Assembly: GCA_035506315.1 (NCBI GenBank)
Contig: DATJPQ010000180.1
Span: 1 to 15,107, forward strand
DNA from: MWDT01 sp035506315
GTDB taxonomy: Bacteria; Verrucomicrobiota; Verrucomicrobiia; Opitutales; Opitutaceae
Reading direction: 5' to 3'
DNA length: 15,107 bases
Shown here: positions 1-5,509 of the stretch, in pieces
Numbering within the stretch: the first letter of the stretch is position 1
Layout: every line of letters starts with the position of its first letter
Notes under the pieces: model-generated
What the model was told of the DNA's origin: nothing
The model's input: the letters and a program-made list of their open reading frames with translations, nothing else
Databases searched by the model: none
Position numbers and translations under genes: made by a program

Positions 1-1242
1 CGCCAGAAATCCGGCTACCCCCGGGGATGGCCCTTATCTTCGTACCGCTCGTTGATCGTAAGATTGGCCGAGAAGAACATATTGATTTCATCCGACCACG
101 ACGATGACAGCCTGCTGCTGCTGCGCCAAACGCAGGCGAGAGCGGTCCGGAACATTTCGTTGCTGTATCATTTGCCGACTGATGCCTGCAATTATTTCTG
201 CAGCTATTGCTTCATCGAAAGCAAAATCGGGCATCACGCGTTCATGACAAAAGAGACCAGCCGGAAAGGGATCGAATATTTTGCCGGGCAATCGCGGAAT
301 TCGCGGGAAATTAAGGTTACATTTTATGGCGGTGAGCCGCTGCTGAACAAAGAGGTCGTCTATGATGCCATCGAATATATCCGCCAGCTGGAGGCCGAAT
401 CGAAGTTCAGCAAGCCGGTGGACATCAATTTGCTAACCAACGGCTCGCTGGTGGATCGGGATACGATTGCTGTGCTGAAGGAGCATCACGTCAAGACTTC
501 GGTTTCGATCGACGGACCGGAGCAAATGCACAACCAGAACAGGTTTTGCGCGAACGGCCGGGGCAGTTTCGACGATACCATCAGGGGGTATCGATTGCTG
601 CAAGACGCGGGATTGAAACCGGGTGTTTCCTGTACGTTGGGACAACATAATATCGACCGGTTCGACGAGTTGCTCGCCTTTATCATCGACGTCCTAAAAC
701 CTGCCGGCATGGGTTTCAATATCCTGCTGCCCAAATGGCATGAACCCTATGGCGAAGATGTGGAGGCCGCCACCGCCAAGATCATCGCAGCATTCAAGGT
801 ATTCCGGGAGCGGGGCATTTTCGAGGACCGGATGATGCGGCGCGCCCGACCGTTCTGCGCGGATTCATTCCATTTCAAGGATTGTTACGGCGTGGGCGGG
901 CAGATTGTCCTGACCCCTGAGGGCCGGATCGGCCCCTGCCAGGCCTATCTGGGTTTGGACCGGTACTTCCCCGTGTCCGTGCAGGAACTACCAGGGGATA
1001 TCAATTCTCATCCGATGTTTGCGCAATGGATCGAGCGTTTCACCCTGAATAATAGTGAGTGCTTGGCCTGCCGGGCGCTGGCGATTTGCGGCGGAGGGTG
1101 CCCTTATGCGGCCGAGGTGATGCACGGCTCGATCGATGCCATTGACCGGCGCGTCTGTCAGCAATGCCTGCCGATCTTCGATTGGTTGATCTGGGATCTT
1201 TTTGAACACCTGGATTTGTCGTCAAAGGAGGAACCGGTATGA
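1..1242 (+). CDS. Radical SAM/SPASM peptide maturase, 5' end probably outside the window
   Basis: Radical SAM enzyme, predicted to cross-link cysteines of the peptide encoded directly downstream. Residues are numbered from the TTG codon at 52. The radical SAM cluster motif CX3CX2C is C46, C50, C53 (ACNYFCSYCF). GGEP at 93-96 is the SAM-binding motif. A full C-terminal SPASM domain follows: C278, G291-x4-C296, then C337-x2-C340-x5-C346-x3-C350 and C369/C372, enough for two auxiliary [4Fe-4S] clusters. The frame stays open to base 1 without a stop, and TTG 52 has no Shine-Dalgarno sequence, so the start is probably upstream and the protein is 5'-truncated here; the 396 codons from 52 already hold the catalytic core. 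The TGA stop overlaps the next ATG. G+C is low (30 of 60 bases at 301-360) against neighbours (46 of 60 at 5041-5100). Family assignment is firm. Thioether (sactipeptide- or ranthipeptide-type) chemistry is inferred from SPASM plus the Cys-rich partner. Confidence 0.93.
   Translation, partial: RQKSGYPRGWPLSSYRSLIVRLAEKNILISSDHDDDSLLLLRQTQARAVRNISLLYHLPTDACNYFCSYCFIESKIGHHAFMTKETSRKGIEYFAGQSRNSREIKVTFYGGEPLLNKEVVYDAIEYIRQLEAESKFSKPVDINLLTNGSLVDRDTIAVLKEHHVKTSVSIDGPEQMHNQNRFCANGRGSFDDTIRGYRLLQDAGLKPGVSCTLGQHNIDRFDELLAFIIDVLKPAGMGFNILLPKWHEPYGEDVEAATAKIIAAFKVFRERGIFEDRMMRRARPFCADSFHFKDCYGVGGQIVLTPEGRIGPCQAYLGLDRYFPVSVQELPGDINSHPMFAQWIERFTLNNSECLACRALAICGGGCPYAAEVMHGSIDAIDRRVCQQCLPIFDWLIWDLFEHLDLSSKEEPV
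1224..1231 (+). promoter_or_regulatory. Strong Shine-Dalgarno site of the Cys-repeat precursor gene
   Basis: AAAGGAGG lies inside the last codons of the radical SAM gene, seven bases before the ATG at 1239. It is the closest match to a consensus ribosome binding site that I noticed in the window; most other genes here have weak or no visible sites. It fixes the start of the precursor gene and suggests the peptide is made in excess over its maturase while remaining translationally coupled to it. Confidence 0.8.
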
Positions 1243-1526
1243 AAAATGCAATGAAAACGAAAACAACAACGAGCCTGGGGAAGGAAAACTGTGCTACCAT
1301 TCCCCAGAGACAAGATCTCATCGACGTAACAAGGAAACAGCAGGGAAGAATCCTGGGACGATTGCAGGATCCCATAAGCGCCAACAACATCGACTGCAGT
1401 TGTACCCTCTCCTGCAGCTGTGACTGCAGCTGTACGCTCTCCTGCAGTTGCGACTGTAGCTGTACGCTCTCCTGCGCTTGCCCCAGTTCGAATATTGCTC
1501 CGGAAGATAAACCGGCCAAACCATAG
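1239..1526 (+). CDS. Cys-rich three-repeat peptide, putative RiPP precursor
   Basis: Small 95-residue protein with three layers: a polar, lysine- and glutamine-rich leader (about 1-51), a core of three tandem decapeptides DCSCTLSCSC (52-61, 62-71, 72-81; the last has Ala for the ninth residue), and a 14-residue Pro/Lys/Asp tail. Twelve core cysteines fall at 53, 55, 59, 61 and then every ten residues in the same pattern, so spacings are only CxC and CxxxC. One more cysteine is at 18. The start is set by AAAGGAGG at 1224 and the ATGA overlap with the radical SAM gene. I infer a ribosomally made, post-translationally modified peptide whose repeats are cross-linked by the maturase. Cys-repeat targets next to SPASM enzymes are known (the CXXX-repeat class is one comparison), but I do not recognise this exact repeat. 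A metallothionein-like metal-binding peptide is the main alternative. There is no Gly-Gly leader end, protease or exporter in the window. Confidence 0.85.
   Translation: MKNAMKTKTTTSLGKENCATIPQRQDLIDVTRKQQGRILGRLQDPISANNIDCSCTLSCSCDCSCTLSCSCDCSCTLSCACPSSNIAPEDKPAKP
1392..1481 (+). repeat. Three tandem 30-bp coding repeats (cysteine decapeptide units)
   Basis: Units are 1392-1421, 1422-1451 and 1452-1481, each in frame and each encoding one DCSCTLSC(S/A)C decapeptide. Units 1 and 2 differ at four bases, all synonymous (Ser AGT/AGC, Thr ACC/ACG, Ser AGC/AGT, Cys TGT/TGC). Unit 3 differs from unit 2 by one synonymous change and one two-base change of Ser to Ala. There are no spacers, so this is an internal gene repeat and not a CRISPR array. 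Confidence 0.95.
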
Positions 1527-1623
1527 AACATCAGGTTGACCCCATATCGACCCCGATTTTTCCCTGTCGGGCCGAATGTTGTTGTTGTTCGTCTCGTTCG
1601 CGCCGGCCTCGGCCGGCCTCCCC

Positions 1624-2568
1624 ATGAAACCGAGAACCTCAACCCGCGCTTTCTTCGCTGCCTGGCAAACCACCGCCGGACGTTCGTGGTTCGACCTGCT
1701 GCACGGCTACGTCTATCTGCGCTGGCCCTATTTCTATATCGCCAACGCCGTCGGCCGCCACCCGTTCTCGCGCGTCATGACTGCGGTCTACACGATCCTG
1801 ACGAAACTTGTGCCCCGGCGGGCGCAGCGCTCGGGCGCTCCATCCACGATGGCAGCCGCACCCGGCTCGTTCGCCGACGGTTACCACGGCAAGGTCGTCC
1901 CGCTCGCCGAGGGCCGGAAGCTTCTCACGCTGAAATGCGATCTCACCATCCGGGTGCCGGAGCATGTGCTCCCGTTTACGACGGCCCGCGATATCGTCCT
2001 GCGGCATCCCGACCACATCGCCGTCCTCCAATGCCCATGCCGTTCCGCCCGGGCCAATCCCTGTCAGCCGCTTGACGTCTGCCTGATCGTCGGCGAGCCC
2101 TTCGTCGGATTCGTGTTGGAACATCATCCGAAAAAAGCGCGCCGGATCGACGCGACCGAGGCTGTAACCATCCTCGAGGCGGAGGACCAACGCGGCCACG
2201 TGCACCATGCGTTTTTCAAGGACGCCATGCTCGGCCGTTACTATGCCATCTGCAACTGCTGCCGCTGCTGTTGCGGAGCGATGCAGGCGCACCGTCACGG
2301 CATCCCCATGCTGGCATCTTCGGGCTACCTGCCCGCCGTGGATCATTCTCGCTGCGTCGCCTGCGGCACCTGCGCGAAGTTCTGCCAATTCGACGCGATT
2401 GACTACGTCGACGGCCGGAAAGTCATCAACGCCGAACGCTGTCTCGGCTGCGGGGTGTGCGTGACGAAGTGTCCGCACGGTGCCATTGCGCTGCATCGCG
2501 ACCCGTCGCGCGGCTCACCGCTCGAAATCGAGCAATTGGTGGATTCCGCCGCCCGATTTTCCGCCTAG
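1624..2568 (+). CDS. Multi-cluster ferredoxin-like 4Fe-4S protein
   Basis: A 314-residue predicted cytoplasmic iron-sulfur protein. The C-terminus holds two classical [4Fe-4S] ferredoxin motifs: C244-C247-C250...C254 (CVACGTCAKFC) and C273-C276-C279...C283 (CLGCGVCVTKC). Upstream of these are two further cysteine groups: C137, C139, C147, C153 (QCPCRS..NPCQPLDVC) and a dense cluster at 210-217 (CNCCRCCC). The first 120 residues lack recognised motifs and contain a Tyr/Trp-rich stretch (GYVYLRWPYFY). The frame is open from ATG 1576, but the first 16 residues from there come from a GTT-repeat/GGCC-rich stretch, so I prefer ATG 1624; neither start has a clear ribosome binding site. It lies 97 bases after the peptide gene on the same strand and may supply electrons to the radical SAM enzyme, which is inference from position only. 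Its codons are GC-rich, unlike the two genes before it, so it may be an unrelated resident gene. Confidence 0.85.
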   Translation: MKPRTSTRAFFAAWQTTAGRSWFDLLHGYVYLRWPYFYIANAVGRHPFSRVMTAVYTILTKLVPRRAQRSGAPSTMAAAPGSFADGYHGKVVPLAEGRKLLTLKCDLTIRVPEHVLPFTTARDIVLRHPDHIAVLQCPCRSARANPCQPLDVCLIVGEPFVGFVLEHHPKKARRIDATEAVTILEAEDQRGHVHHAFFKDAMLGRYYAICNCCRCCCGAMQAHRHGIPMLASSGYLPAVDHSRCVACGTCAKFCQFDAIDYVDGRKVINAERCLGCGVCVTKCPHGAIALHRDPSRGSPLEIEQLVDSAARFSA

Positions 2569-2620
2569 AGCCAAAGTCCGCCAGAGAACCGGCCGCGCGA
2601 ATTCCGACGGTACCCCCAGC

Positions 2621-3067
2621 TCACACCGGCATCTTGCGCCGCTTCGCCACGACCGGCGCATCGGCTTTCGCTCCTTTATTGCCTGCCCCCGACGCCAATG
2701 GCTTGGCGAGTGTACGCCGCACCCGGTCGATCAGTTCGTCCTGACGGAAAGGTTTGGCCAAATAATCGAACGCCCCCAGTTCCTTTCCCAAACGGCGGGA
2801 TCCGGCCGACCGCCAGACACTCGTTATGACAATGGGAATCGTCGCAGTGGTTTCGGTGGACCGTAAAATCTCACAGACCCCAAATCCATCGATATCTGGC
2901 AGCATCAGATCGAGCAGGATCAAATCCGGCCGGCGTGCGGCGACCTTTTCCAGGGCCGCCCGCCCGGTAAATGCCGTCATGACTTCATAACCGGCTTCAA
3001 TCAGGTTCAAGCTGATCAAGTCGACGACATTAGTATCGTCGTCCACCACCAGAATTAGTTGGGGCAT
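2621..3067 (-). CDS. Stand-alone response regulator receiver protein
   Basis: A 148-residue CheY-like receiver domain that would accept a phosphoryl group from a histidine kinase. The acidic pocket is D9/D10 (VVDDDTN), the phospho-acceptor is D53 in LILLDLMLPD, the switch threonine is T82 (IVITS) and the conserved lysine is K105 followed by Pro (LAKPF). The receiver ends near residue 122. What follows is a short Gly/Ala/Lys/Arg-rich tail of about 26 residues, with no DNA-binding or enzymatic output domain. No kinase gene is nearby, so the partner is unknown. It converges with the ferredoxin-like gene, leaving 52 bases between the two stop codons. The start at ATG 3067 agrees with the usual receiver N-terminus (MPQLILVVDDD). 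Confidence 0.93.
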   Translation of the reverse strand: MPQLILVVDDDTNVVDLISLNLIEAGYEVMTAFTGRAALEKVAARRPDLILLDLMLPDIDGFGVCEILRSTETTATIPIVITSVWRSAGSRRLGKELGAFDYLAKPFRQDELIDRVRRTLAKPLASGAGNKGAKADAPVVAKRRKMPV

Positions 3068-3176
3068 GGTAAGAGGGATTCGGGAATTTCCGCTAAAAAA
3101 GCAGAGAGAGCAGGAAGCACAACTGATTGCCTTACAATGACAAATTTACTAGAAACGCTAATTGCCTGAGCCCGAT

Positions 3177-3214
3177 GCAATACGATGGCATCTTTACTGA
3201 TTACCATTGTATGC
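3177..3214. other. Imperfect stem-loop downstream of the TfoX-like gene
   Basis: ATACGATGG (3180-3188) can pair with CCATTGTAT (3204-3212), nine pairs including one G-T, with a flanking GC pair beyond a bulge. It sits 40-77 bases past the minus-strand stop at 3254, in an AT-richer 186-base gap (3068-3253) that also carries the upstream region of the response regulator gene. There is no T-run after it, so a terminator role is unproven. I see no gene in this gap. Confidence 0.35.
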
Positions 3215-3253
3215 GAGCGGTATCAGGCAGTCGGTGACTGATTGTTCTGACCT

Positions 3254-3640
3254 TTACGTCACGCGCTTTCTTTTCTTGAGCCGCGACAGGACACCCACCC
3301 GGGGATCGCGCCGCTTTGCCAATGCGACCAGCCGCTCAGCCACCGGCTCGAAACGGTCGGCACTTTCAGGCAGGTACAGCCACTTCGGCAGAACCGGATG
3401 AGGTGAAAGATCGGGAAACTCGGCGATCAGCGCATCATGGTGAATGCGCTCCGTGCAAACCAGTACGCCCCGCCATGGTTCCGCTTTCGCCGTGAAGTAC
3501 AGCATCAGCCGGCCATCGAGGTAAGCCGCCTTCCCGCCGAACATCGGCCGGAGCACGAACGATGGATCCGTTTCCAGCGGCTCCCACAACCACTGATAGG
3601 GATGCACTCGTTGGGGTTTTCCGATCGCTGGCTCGCGCAT
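3254..3640 (-). CDS. Small TfoX-N/YjbR-like conserved protein
   Basis: A 128-residue soluble protein. Motifs such as VLRPMFGGKAAYLDGRLML (31-49) resemble the N-terminal domain shared by TfoX/Sxy and related small proteins, in which a MFGG turn precedes a beta hairpin. It continues with PWRGVLVCTERIHHDAL and PVLPKWLYLPES and ends in a basic tail (RLKKRKRV). It has no membrane segment, signal peptide or catalytic signature that I can name. Proteins of this compact type are common as conserved hypotheticals in proteobacteria and Verrucomicrobiota, but I know of no assigned role, and this copy lacks the second TfoX domain linked with competence. The gene is transcribed alone, divergently from the thioesterase gene. 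Start chosen at ATG 3640, the only in-frame Met before the conserved part. Confidence 0.75.
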   Translation of the reverse strand: MREPAIGKPQRVHPYQWLWEPLETDPSFVLRPMFGGKAAYLDGRLMLYFTAKAEPWRGVLVCTERIHHDALIAEFPDLSPHPVLPKWLYLPESADRFEPVAERLVALAKRRDPRVGVLSRLKKRKRVT

Positions 3641-3737
3641 GGTTGATGTTTTTCATTCAGCCCATTCCAAGCGCCAGCCGCACGACTTTTCTTGCGAGTA
3701 CTCTTCGCCACACCGGGGTGTGTTTCAAAATCGGATT

Positions 3738-3826
3738 GTCATTCTGAACGCAGTGAAGAACCCATCGGGACACACCCCGGACTCACTACGGAATCTTGCT
3801 GGATCCTTCGCTGCACTCAGGAAGAC
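3738..3826. repeat. Dispersed 89-bp element with terminal inverted repeats
   Basis: It starts with GTCATTCTGAACGCAGTGAA and ends with the approximate reverse complement (18 of 25 positions match by eye), with a central part containing CACACCCCGGACTCACTACG. I recognise this pattern as a repeat scattered through intergenic regions of many unrelated bacteria. Its six-frame translations give the familiar spurious strings HSERSEE, VILNAVKN and SFAALRK. It carries no gene and is probably a non-autonomous, mobilised palindromic unit. Confidence 0.8.
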
Positions 3827-3840
3827 AGCCTTCGCCGTCG

Positions 3841-3910
3841 GCCTTCTATCATCTGCCGTCTGTCGTCTGCCTTCTCCTTTCCGCTCTCCGCTTTCCGCCC
3901 TCCGCTTTCA
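3841..3910. repeat. Pyrimidine-rich degenerate low-complexity run
   Basis: Overlapping variants of TCTGCC, GTCTGTCGTCTGCC and TTTCCGC(T/C)CTCCGC follow each other up to the upstream edge of the thioesterase gene. It looks like a decayed short tandem repeat. The plus-strand reading frame passing through it is not credible protein. Confidence 0.6.
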
Positions 3911-3943
3911 GAAAATGCCTTGAGGCAGAGCGTGCGCCTTCCC

Positions 3944-4393
3944 ATGTGTGACACCATGCACGCGCTCGATCCCCAGACCATCGCCGAACGGGTGCGCGAT
4001 GGCATGTTCCCTGCCGATGCCGCCTCCCACGGGCTCGGCCTGAGCTTCCTCGCCATCGGTCCCGGCTTTGCGAAGATGACCATGACGATCCGCGCCGACA
4101 TGCTCAACGGCCTCAAACTCGCCCAGGGCGGCTTTATCACCGCGCTGGCCGATGCGGCGTTTGCCTATGCCTGCAATAGCTACAACGAGCAGGCCGTAGC
4201 CTCCAGCCTCAGTGTCGATTTTGCGGCGCCCGCCCACCTCGGCGATGTGCTGACCGCCGAGGCGAAAGAGGTGTTCTCCTCCGGACGCACCGGCATCTAC
4301 GACGTCGCCGTTACCAACCAGCACGGCAAGTTGATTGCCGTCATGCGCGGTAAATCCCACCGGTTGCGAGGCCATCCGGTCGTGACGCTCTAA
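3944..4393 (+). CDS. paaI: PaaI-type hotdog-fold acyl-CoA thioesterase
   Basis: A 149-residue cytoplasmic hotdog-fold thioesterase of the hydroxyphenylacetyl-CoA thioesterase PaaI group, which hydrolyses aryl- or acyl-CoA esters. The diagnostic stretch is LAQGGFITALADAAFAYACN (59-78), with the conserved acidic residue D70 of the active-site helix. ASSLSVDFAAPAHLGDVLTA (86-105) forms the following strands and SGRTGIYDVAV is also typical. The first Met of the conserved part is M1 at 3944; M5 at 3956 is possible. The frame is open much further upstream, but that part crosses intergenic repeats and I discard it. No phenylacetate degradation genes (paaABCDE, paaK) are nearby, so the physiological substrate is open and a general CoA-ester rescue role is plausible. 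Confidence 0.9.
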   Translation: MCDTMHALDPQTIAERVRDGMFPADAASHGLGLSFLAIGPGFAKMTMTIRADMLNGLKLAQGGFITALADAAFAYACNSYNEQAVASSLSVDFAAPAHLGDVLTAEAKEVFSSGRTGIYDVAVTNQHGKLIAVMRGKSHRLRGHPVVTL

Positions 4394-4416
4394 GCCAGCC
4401 GGCACGCCCGGCTGGC
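4394..4416. terminator. Perfect 9-bp hairpin directly after the thioesterase stop
   Basis: GCCAGCCGG (4394-4402), loop CACGC, CCGGCTGGC (4408-4416), starting at the base after the TAA stop. The stem is strong, but the bases after it (GCTGCGCTGG) are not a T-run, so an intrinsic terminator is uncertain. It could instead stabilise the 3' end of the transcript. Confidence 0.5.
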
Positions 4417-4613
4417 GCTGCGCTGGCAAATCCATGACAGAAATGTCCGCGATTCTCAGAGGGAATATTACGTAATACGTATCATTCGGCTTGGCATATT
4501 CTCGGGGCTGTAGTCCCGAAGAATTCTCACCGCTCGGCCTGCGGACCGCCACTATCTCGCCACCTCGTGCGTTTTTGGCTTATCGTCGGCCGCTCCTGCC
4601 GCCAATCTTTCCC

Positions 4614-5393
4614 ATGCGTTTTCTCGTCACCAACGACGACGGCATTGATTCCGTCTTTCTCCGCGAACTGGTCCAGGCCCTGCGCGCGGCCGGGCACGAG
4701 CTCACCATCGCCGCGCCAAAATCCGAACAGAGCTGGATCGGCGCCGCCAAGTCCCGCAACCGTGCCGTCTCATCGGAACGTGCCGACCGCGGTTTCGGTT
4801 GCCCCACGTGGATCGTCGACGGCACGCCAAGCGATTGCGTCAACATCGCCCTGGCGCACCTGGTGGACCAGCGGCCCGACGCCGTGGTGAGCGGCATCAA
4901 TCTCGGCCTCAACACCAGCCTCTGTTTCATCCTGGCCAGCGGCACCGTCGCCGGCGCGTGGGAGGGCGCGCTGCACGGCCTGCCCGGCGTGGCCCTTTCG
5001 CAGGACCTCACGTTCGAGGTTTACGATCATCTCAAATACGCCGGCGGCACGCCCGACGCCGCGTTGCTCGCCACCCTGAAAACCTCCGCGACGCACGCGG
5101 CGCGCCTCGTGCCCGGCCTGGTCGCTTCGACCGCGCCGCAAAGTTTCATCGTGCACAACCTTAACTTTCCGTATCCGTGCCTCGCCGACAGCGCGTTGCG
5201 CCGCACCGTGCCGGCACGGGTCGTGGCACCCGGTTTGTTCGGCCCCGCCGCCGACGACGGCACCCACCGCATGATCTTCAGGTTCGGCGACGACCTCTCG
5301 CCCGCCGAGCCCCTGACCGACCGCACCGCCCTCGCCACCGGTTTCATCAGTCACACGGTGCTGGACTACACGCAGCTCGGCCGCACGCCCTGA
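4614..5393 (+). CDS. surE: 5'/3'-nucleotidase SurE
   Basis: Metal-dependent nucleoside-5'(3')-monophosphate phosphatase of the SurE survival-protein family, 259 residues, matching the usual 250-260. The N-terminal signature MRFLVTNDDGID carries metal ligands D8 and D9. APKSEQSW gives the conserved serine near S40. VDGTPSDCVNIAL (68-80) and VVSGINLGLN (91-100) with N96 complete the active site. ATG 4614 puts the family's MxxLxTNDDG at the very N-terminus; the frame is open 41 codons further upstream but without family similarity. The gap to the thioesterase gene (4417-4613) has an AT-rich patch with the palindrome ATTACGTAAT at 4467-4476, possibly promoter-proximal. No pcm, nlpD or rpoS neighbours are seen. 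Confidence 0.96.
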   Translation: MRFLVTNDDGIDSVFLRELVQALRAAGHELTIAAPKSEQSWIGAAKSRNRAVSSERADRGFGCPTWIVDGTPSDCVNIALAHLVDQRPDAVVSGINLGLNTSLCFILASGTVAGAWEGALHGLPGVALSQDLTFEVYDHLKYAGGTPDAALLATLKTSATHAARLVPGLVASTAPQSFIVHNLNFPYPCLADSALRRTVPARVVAPGLFGPAADDGTHRMIFRFGDDLSPAEPLTDRTALATGFISHTVLDYTQLGRTP

Positions 5394-5487
5394 GGGCGGG
5401 ATTAGGCAGCAAAGCCGCTACCGTTGCAGACGACTTGAGGACTCTCCGTTTTTCGTCGCCTCCGTCCCTTCGGTCCCTTTGCCGTGT

Positions 5488-5503
5488 CGCCAAGGTTTTG
5501 GCG
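5488..5503. terminator. Short hairpin between convergent surE and pldA
   Basis: CGCCAA, loop GGTT, TTGGCG: six perfect pairs, seven bases beyond the minus-strand stop of the phospholipase gene and 95 bases beyond the surE stop. It is placed where a bidirectional terminator would be expected, but there is no T-run on either strand. The rest of the gap is low-complexity (TCGCCTCCGTCCCTTCGG). Confidence 0.35.
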
Positions 5504-5509
5504 GCCCAT

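Larger units (their letters stand above)
3641..3943. other. Gene-free divergent region filled with repeats
   Basis: About 300 bases between two divergent genes. It holds the 89-bp inverted-repeat element at 3738-3826 and a pyrimidine-rich degenerate run at about 3841-3910, listed separately. The reading frame of the downstream thioesterase gene is open through most of it, but the peptide it would give is repeat-derived. I see no convincing promoter. Confidence 0.7.

Noticed and set aside
1392..1481. Three direct 30-bp repeats as a CRISPR-like array
   Set aside because: There are no spacers between units and they are in frame within a gene with silent differences, so they are coding repeats.
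1552..1571. Possible terminator after the peptide gene (CCCGA...TCGGG)
   Set aside because: Only five pairs with a ten-base loop and no T-run follows, too weak to annotate.
1639..2496. 285-codon open frame on the minus strand opposite the ferredoxin-like gene
   Set aside because: The plus strand has four organised cysteine clusters; the antisense product has no recognisable features.
3692..3943. Upstream in-frame extension of the PaaI gene
   Set aside because: It is encoded by the dispersed 89-bp repeat and a pyrimidine run; hotdog similarity begins only near 3944.
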